48,224 nt of DNA. It comes from JAVBMC01 sp031552845. Its GTDB lineage: Bacteria > Verrucomicrobiota > Kiritimatiellia > RFP12 > DVOR01. The stretch's first letter is position 1, and each line of letters starts with the position of its first letter. The stretch lies in contig JAVBMC010000063.1 of assembly GCA_031552845.1 (NCBI GenBank), positions 1 through 48,224 of the forward strand, given 5' to 3'. Positions 44,857 to 48,224 of the stretch are shown here, one piece after another. The position numbers and the translations under genes were made by a program. Below the pieces are notes generated by a model. That model was not told the DNA's origin. It searched no databases and saw only the letters and a list, made by a program, of their open reading frames with translations.

Positions 44857-45894
44857 TTACCATCCTTTATACATCAATCGGGGCGTGGCGGCTTCATCCA
44901 TGCTACCAAGGAGGCCGCCGAATCCAAAACCTTTGCGGCGGAGCAGATCGAAAATATTCCGTGGTTCCTCGTAACGCACCACATAGATCGCTTCAGCTTC
45001 GAGCAGTTGGGTCATGGCAGTTTCGGCATCCGCCCAATAGCCGATACTGTCGATGAGTTTGGCCTCGAGAGCATCTTCGGCCAGAAAGACGCGTCCATCG
45101 GCCAATGGGCGCACAACTTCAATGTCCAGCTTGCGGTTCTCGGCGACGAGTCCGATAAAGCGGTTGTGGAGTTTGTCGATAAGGGCTTTGAACAGCGCGG
45201 TTTGTTCGGGCTTGATGTCTTGGAATGGATTAAGGAGGTCTTTATTCTCGCCCGACTTGATGGTGACGTCTTTGAGGCCAATCTTCTGTGCGAGTTCTTT
45301 AACGTTGTAGGATTGCATGATCACGCCGATTGAGCCGGTCACAGTAGTCGGATGCGCAATGATTTTATCGGCGGCCAGAGCAATGTAGTAAGCGCCCGAG
45401 GCAGCGAGGTCGTCGAAGATCGCGACCACGTGTCCGCCCTTGGCTTTGAAGTTTTTCAGCTCGTTGTAGATGATGTCGCTGGCGGTGATTCCGCCGCCAC
45501 CGCTGTTGATGTCAAGGATGATGCCGCTGACGTCCGGATCTGCCGTGGCGCGGCGGATTGAAGCCAGTACCATCGGGGCATTGCCGGGCTCCCAGGAACC
45601 GCCGTCAAAGATGATGAGCCCGCGCACGGGAATGCGGACAACCTTGCCGCCCTCCTCACTGCCGGAGGACCAAACTTCATGAAAGGGGGGATAATCATCC
45701 TCTCCATATCCGGTTGGAGCGGAGCGTTTTTGCAAAAGGCCGGCACAGTTGTCAAACTCCTCGGTCAAGCTGCTGAAGAAAAATGAAACGGAGACGCCGA
45801 TAAGGACGGTGAATGCCAAGATCACGGCAATCGCCGTCAGGCAGCCCCAAGCACAGCCGTTACTGATTCGTAGTTTGGAAGCGTCATCGCTCAT
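44857..45894 (-). CDS. sppA: Signal peptide peptidase SppA, S49 family
   Basis: A 345-residue membrane serine protease removing cleaved signal peptides. One N-terminal transmembrane helix (about 16-40, AWGCLTAIAVILAFTVLIGVS) is followed by the S49 core. The nucleophile is in DLAASGAYYIALAADK, with GSIGVIMQSYNV after it; the catalytic lysine is likely in IKSGENKDLLNPF. DGRVFLAEDALEAKLID is also typical. Confidence 0.92.
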   Translation of the reverse strand: MSDDASKLRISNGCAWGCLTAIAVILAFTVLIGVSVSFFFSSLTEEFDNCAGLLQKRSAPTGYGEDDYPPFHEVWSSGSEEGGKVVRIPVRGLIIFDGGSWEPGNAPMVLASIRRATADPDVSGIILDINSGGGGITASDIIYNELKNFKAKGGHVVAIFDDLAASGAYYIALAADKIIAHPTTVTGSIGVIMQSYNVKELAQKIGLKDVTIKSGENKDLLNPFQDIKPEQTALFKALIDKLHNRFIGLVAENRKLDIEVVRPLADGRVFLAEDALEAKLIDSIGYWADAETAMTQLLEAEAIYVVRYEEPRNIFDLLRRKGFGFGGLLGSMDEAATPRLMYKGW

Positions 45895-45938
45895 GGATAT
45901 AATTCAGCTTTCGTAGTTGCCGGTGTCCCGCATACGAT

Positions 45939-46439
45939 TTAACGCTTTGCGGCGGGATACCAGACTTTGACAGGTACATTGAGTTTACGCCCCCACTTCA
46001 GGGCGCTTTCGTGAGTGGAAAACCATAAGTCAATATGGTTGCCTTTAATCGCGCCGCCGGAATCCTCTGCGATACCATAACCGTAACCGGGAACATAGAA
46101 AATCGTGCCGGTCTTATAATACTTCGGATCGACGGCAATTGTGCCGCGCTGAGCCTTGGCGCCGCTGGAGGTAATCCCGACGTCTTTGGGTTTGCCCTTC
46201 ATAGCGCCATAGCTATAGACCGGCTCGCCCAAGCCAAACCACGAGTAATGCCAGCTGCAGCATTTTTGACAGTTGCAGTAACCGGTCACCTCCATAGAGA
46301 CCGTCTTGTCGGGCGTGCTCTTCGTCAGCTTAAGAGGTTTGTTCGGATTCCGCCCCCCTCCGTCATCCGCGAAAAGCGCACACCCTACAAGCGTACACGC
46401 CAGCAGCCCCCAAGCCGCGACTTTAATGTAACTCCGCAT
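45939..46439 (-). CDS. 3D-domain lipoprotein (MltA/RpfB-like cell-wall domain)
   Basis: A 166-residue lipoprotein with signal MRSYIKVAAWGLLACTLVGC. The mature part has the 3D domain, named for three conserved aspartates: TIAVDPKYYKTGTIFYVPG, IAEDSGGAIKG and NHIDLWF. The N-terminal side has GYCNCQKCCSW, a cysteine pattern common in such proteins. A peptidoglycan-lytic or wall-binding role is expected. The start overlaps the preceding gene's stop region; no strong ribosome site was seen. Confidence 0.83.
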   Translation of the reverse strand: MRSYIKVAAWGLLACTLVGCALFADDGGGRNPNKPLKLTKSTPDKTVSMEVTGYCNCQKCCSWHYSWFGLGEPVYSYGAMKGKPKDVGITSSGAKAQRGTIAVDPKYYKTGTIFYVPGYGYGIAEDSGGAIKGNHIDLWFSTHESALKWGRKLNVPVKVWYPAAKR

Positions 46440-46444
46440 CCGCA

Positions 46445-46972
46445 CTATTTGTCCGTAGCCTTCTTGCGCCAAGTGTCGAAAGCCGCAGTTCCATCATCCT
46501 TTACTTCACCATACCCGTTGGCGCTAATCAGATTGCCCTCTGCATCTATCACAGCAAGGACCGGCATGATACGTACTTTGAATTTTCGTTGCAACTTCTG
46601 CACAGCATCACTGTCATGCGGTATGGCCAGCCACGGCATCTTGGTTTCCGTCATATAACTAAGCATATCCTCTTCGGTTTTATCTCCGCTGATGAGCACG
46701 ACTTCAAACGGCTCCTTCTTCTCAGCCAATGTATTGTAGAACTCTACCAGTTTCGGTGTAAAAATACGGCAAGGTCCACAAGCGTGTGATGAAAAATAAA
46801 CCCCAATAATCTTGCCCTTGAGTGTGTCGACGGAGACCTCTTTTTTCTGAGCGTTGATGAGGTTTTTGCCGAACAAATCCTTTACTGCTTGCGGAACCGG
46901 CTCTGGAACCGTCTGCGCTGTTGCTGTCAACGCGCACAACATGCATCCTGTAATCAAGGTGAGCATCTTCAT
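46445..46972 (-). CDS. Exported thioredoxin-like protein (nucleoredoxin/tryparedoxin type)
   Basis: A 175-residue protein with a signal peptide (MKMLTLITGCMLCALTATAQ). The active site CGPC lies in YFSSHACGPCRIFTPKL, and the insertion VVLISGDKTEEDMLSYM with MPWLAIP is typical of nucleoredoxin-like members. AAAGGAGAAG sets the start at 46972. It pairs with the larger upstream homologue whose CxxC is damaged. Confidence 0.88.
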   Translation of the reverse strand: MKMLTLITGCMLCALTATAQTVPEPVPQAVKDLFGKNLINAQKKEVSVDTLKGKIIGVYFSSHACGPCRIFTPKLVEFYNTLAEKKEPFEVVLISGDKTEEDMLSYMTETKMPWLAIPHDSDAVQKLQRKFKVRIMPVLAVIDAEGNLISANGYGEVKDDGTAAFDTWRKKATDK

Positions 46973-46992
46973 GGTCTTCTCCTTTAGTGAGG

Positions 46993-47748
46993 TTACACTC
47001 CTGCTTTTTTGCGCCATTTTTCGAATAGTTCCGGCGGGTTCGCCAAAGGATCATCCTCTGCCTTCGGCCCCAAATGCGCCGCTCCAAAACGATCCACCTG
47101 CTTGCCATCCGGTCCGATGATAACGATCAGGGGCATAGTCGTGACCTTGTGCAAATCCTTCAGCTTACGCGTCACTTCATTCCGCCAACCGGTCGTCAGC
47201 CACGACACGCGATTCTCCTTCAGATACTTATACAAATCATCTTCTGTACGGTCGGAACTCACATACACCACCTCAAACGGCAGCTTCTTAGCCTCCAACG
47301 CCTTCGAAAACTCCGCCAAGCGCGGCGTCGCCTTCTTGCACGAATCAAGATAACTCCCGCAAAAGTACAACATCACCACCTTACCGCCCAGCGTATCGGT
47401 CGATACCTTCGTCTTACCCGTATTCGTCAAGCTCTCCTCAAACAAATCCTTAATCGCCTTCGACGCCACCTTAGAACCCGCCGGTGCCGCTGCCGTGCCT
47501 GTACTGGCCGCTCCGCCACCGCTTTCGGCCTGCGCCTTCACGTAAGTCGCATCATCCGGCGACAAATCCCGCTGTGCGACCGACAACGACTTCCCTGACG
47601 CATCTGTTAAATACACATACCCGCGGGAAACCTTTACAAACTTCGCCTCAATCTTATTCCCCGACTTATCCGCCCAAGTCCGCATCTCCTGCGCGCTCAG
47701 ACTCACTGCCAAAACCAAAAGAACCGCGACCGCCCCAAAATATTTCAT
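46993..47748 (-). CDS. Exported SLA1-domain/thioredoxin-like protein with degenerate active site
   Basis: A 251-residue protein. Signal peptide MKYFGAVAVLLVLAVSLSAQ. Residues about 22-70 (RTWADKSGNKIEAKFVKV, LSVAQRDLSPDDATYV) match the SLA1 homology domain 1 found in many PVC proteins. The rest is nucleoredoxin-like, homologous to the next gene, but the redox motif reads YLDSCK, with the first cysteine replaced, so disulfide exchange is doubtful. First gene of the operon running to 43499. Confidence 0.85.
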   Translation of the reverse strand: MKYFGAVAVLLVLAVSLSAQEMRTWADKSGNKIEAKFVKVSRGYVYLTDASGKSLSVAQRDLSPDDATYVKAQAESGGGAASTGTAAAPAGSKVASKAIKDLFEESLTNTGKTKVSTDTLGGKVVMLYFCGSYLDSCKKATPRLAEFSKALEAKKLPFEVVYVSSDRTEDDLYKYLKENRVSWLTTGWRNEVTRKLKDLHKVTTMPLIVIIGPDGKQVDRFGAAHLGPKAEDDPLANPPELFEKWRKKAGV

Positions 47749-47770
47749 TGCCAGTTTTCCTTTCCCCGCC

Positions 47771-47799
47771 ACTATAACCTATTTACCCCCCCGGCGCAA
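47771..47799 (-). promoter_or_regulatory. Promoter of the SLA1-thioredoxin operon
   Basis: On the minus strand TTGCGC, 17-bp spacer starting CGGGGGGG, TATAGT; about 20 bases before the ATG. Confidence 0.68.
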
Positions 47800-47871
47800 G
47801 TAAAAACACGGAATTTACCCCTGTAGCAATGAAGTGTAAAGTGTAAAATATCTTTTCCCTGCAGATAGGGG

Positions 47872-47915
47872 GTGCCCGGGCACGTTCTCTTTCAGGGGAG
47901 CCCCCCATGGGGGGC
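47872..47915. repeat. Two adjacent perfect palindromes
   Basis: GTGCCCGGGCAC (47872-47883) and GCCCCCCATGGGGGGC (47900-47915), 30 bp centre to centre, between the SLA1-thioredoxin promoter and the IS left end. They do not share the 22-23 bp period of the four arrays. Confidence 0.6.
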
Positions 47916-48014
47916 GCGAAAATCTAACCGCCGGTTGAGACGTTTAGTGTTCCATCGGCGGGCCGGTTTTCGTATCATTCCATCATCACATCAAACAACC
48001 GAACGGAGCCGCCG

Positions 48015-48224
48015 ATGGAACGCCGCCAGCATACAAAACCCCGCCGTAAGAATCAACCTTTAACGCAGCTTGACCGCCAGCGTCTTGAACAATGGCACGC
48101 AGAAGCCCGCAAGCAAGCTCCCGGACGCCGGGTGCAGGTTGCTGCGTTCTGCAAAGAAATGGCCGTGCGCTTGTGCTGTTGCACACGCACGATCCGCAAT
48201 GAACTCAAACGGGGTTATTACGCT
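48015..48224 (+). mobile_element. IS30-family transposase, N-terminal end (partial, runs off right edge)
   Basis: The open frame from ATG 48015 (MERRQHTKPRRKNQPLTQLD..) continues to the window end, 70 residues so far. LTQLDRQRLEQWHAE..and TRTIRNELKRGYY are the helix-turn-helix of IS30 transposases. GGAG is just upstream. A possible left terminal repeat (TTGAGACGTTTAGTG, about 47935-47949) precedes it. Confidence 0.78.

Noticed and set aside
47872..47915. Two palindromes near the right IS as a fifth array
   Set aside because: Only two units, 30 bp apart and unlike in core; listed as a separate repeat instead.

Overview
The window looks like chromosomal DNA from an anaerobic, glycan-degrading member of the PVC superphylum, most like Kiritimatiellota/Lentisphaerota gut or sediment lineages. 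This is inferred from the gene repertoire, not from a marker phylogeny: two HzsA-like dihaem proteins of the kind common in PVC genomes, a pyruvate:ferredoxin oxidoreductase, a divergent FtsZ with a conserved C-terminal peptide, GH16 and GH92 glycosidases, a DUF4469-type HU protein, an SLA1-domain/thioredoxin protein and discoidin/FGE domain fusions. No rRNA, tRNA or CRISPR array was seen.

Layout. (1) 1-119 is the 3' end of an IS30-type transposase and 48015-48224 the 5' end of one in the same orientation, so the contig probably ends in two copies of one repeat. (2) 723-5260 (+): tail of a dcw cluster, ddl-ftsQ-ftsA-ftsZ, plus a small lipoprotein. (3) 5395-9973 (-): nifJ and class II fba. (4) 10068-13629: divergent secreted GH16 (-) and GH92 (+) glycosidases. 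(5) 13785-19313 (-): dihaem HzsA-like protein, TIM-barrel sugar isomerase-like protein and TrkH/KtrB K+ channel. (6) 19792-23584 (+): HU-like protein and a 917-residue surface protein. (7) 23845-31471 (+): tightly overlapping nine-gene run: thrC, YkgJ-like, manA, HAD-CobA fusion, PQQ-propeller protein, ABC ATPase, eukaryotic-type chorismate mutase, ECF sigma factor and its membrane-bound toroid partner. (8) 31861-31995 (-): groEL 3' remnant with its terminator. (9) 32044-40143 (-): IclR-headed seven-gene operon with a discoidin-HzsA-FGE fusion, an exported lyxose-isomerase-like cupin, a VOC protein, DhaK, DhaL and an LsrF-like aldolase. (10) 40391-43339 (-): tandem FadL/OmpP1 porins. (11) 43499-47748 (-): SLA1-thioredoxin, thioredoxin, 3D lipoprotein, SppA, XseB and a split ChrA transporter.

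How it fits together. Secreted glycosidases, outer-membrane porins, HzsA-like redox proteins and sugar isomerases/kinases/aldolase suggest extracellular glycan attack followed by ketose phosphorylation and aldol cleavage into glycolysis (fba, nifJ). nifJ, fba, both HzsA operons and the porins use C-ending codons heavily, which suggests high expression.

The most unusual signal is non-coding. Four separate intergenic gaps each carry a tandem array of short dyad-symmetric units with a 22- or 23-bp period, but each array has its own core sequence. They share unit length and symmetry, not sequence. I know of no named repeat class with this design. Eleven promoters could be read, all with a 17-bp spacer between a TTG-type -35 and a TATAAT-type -10.
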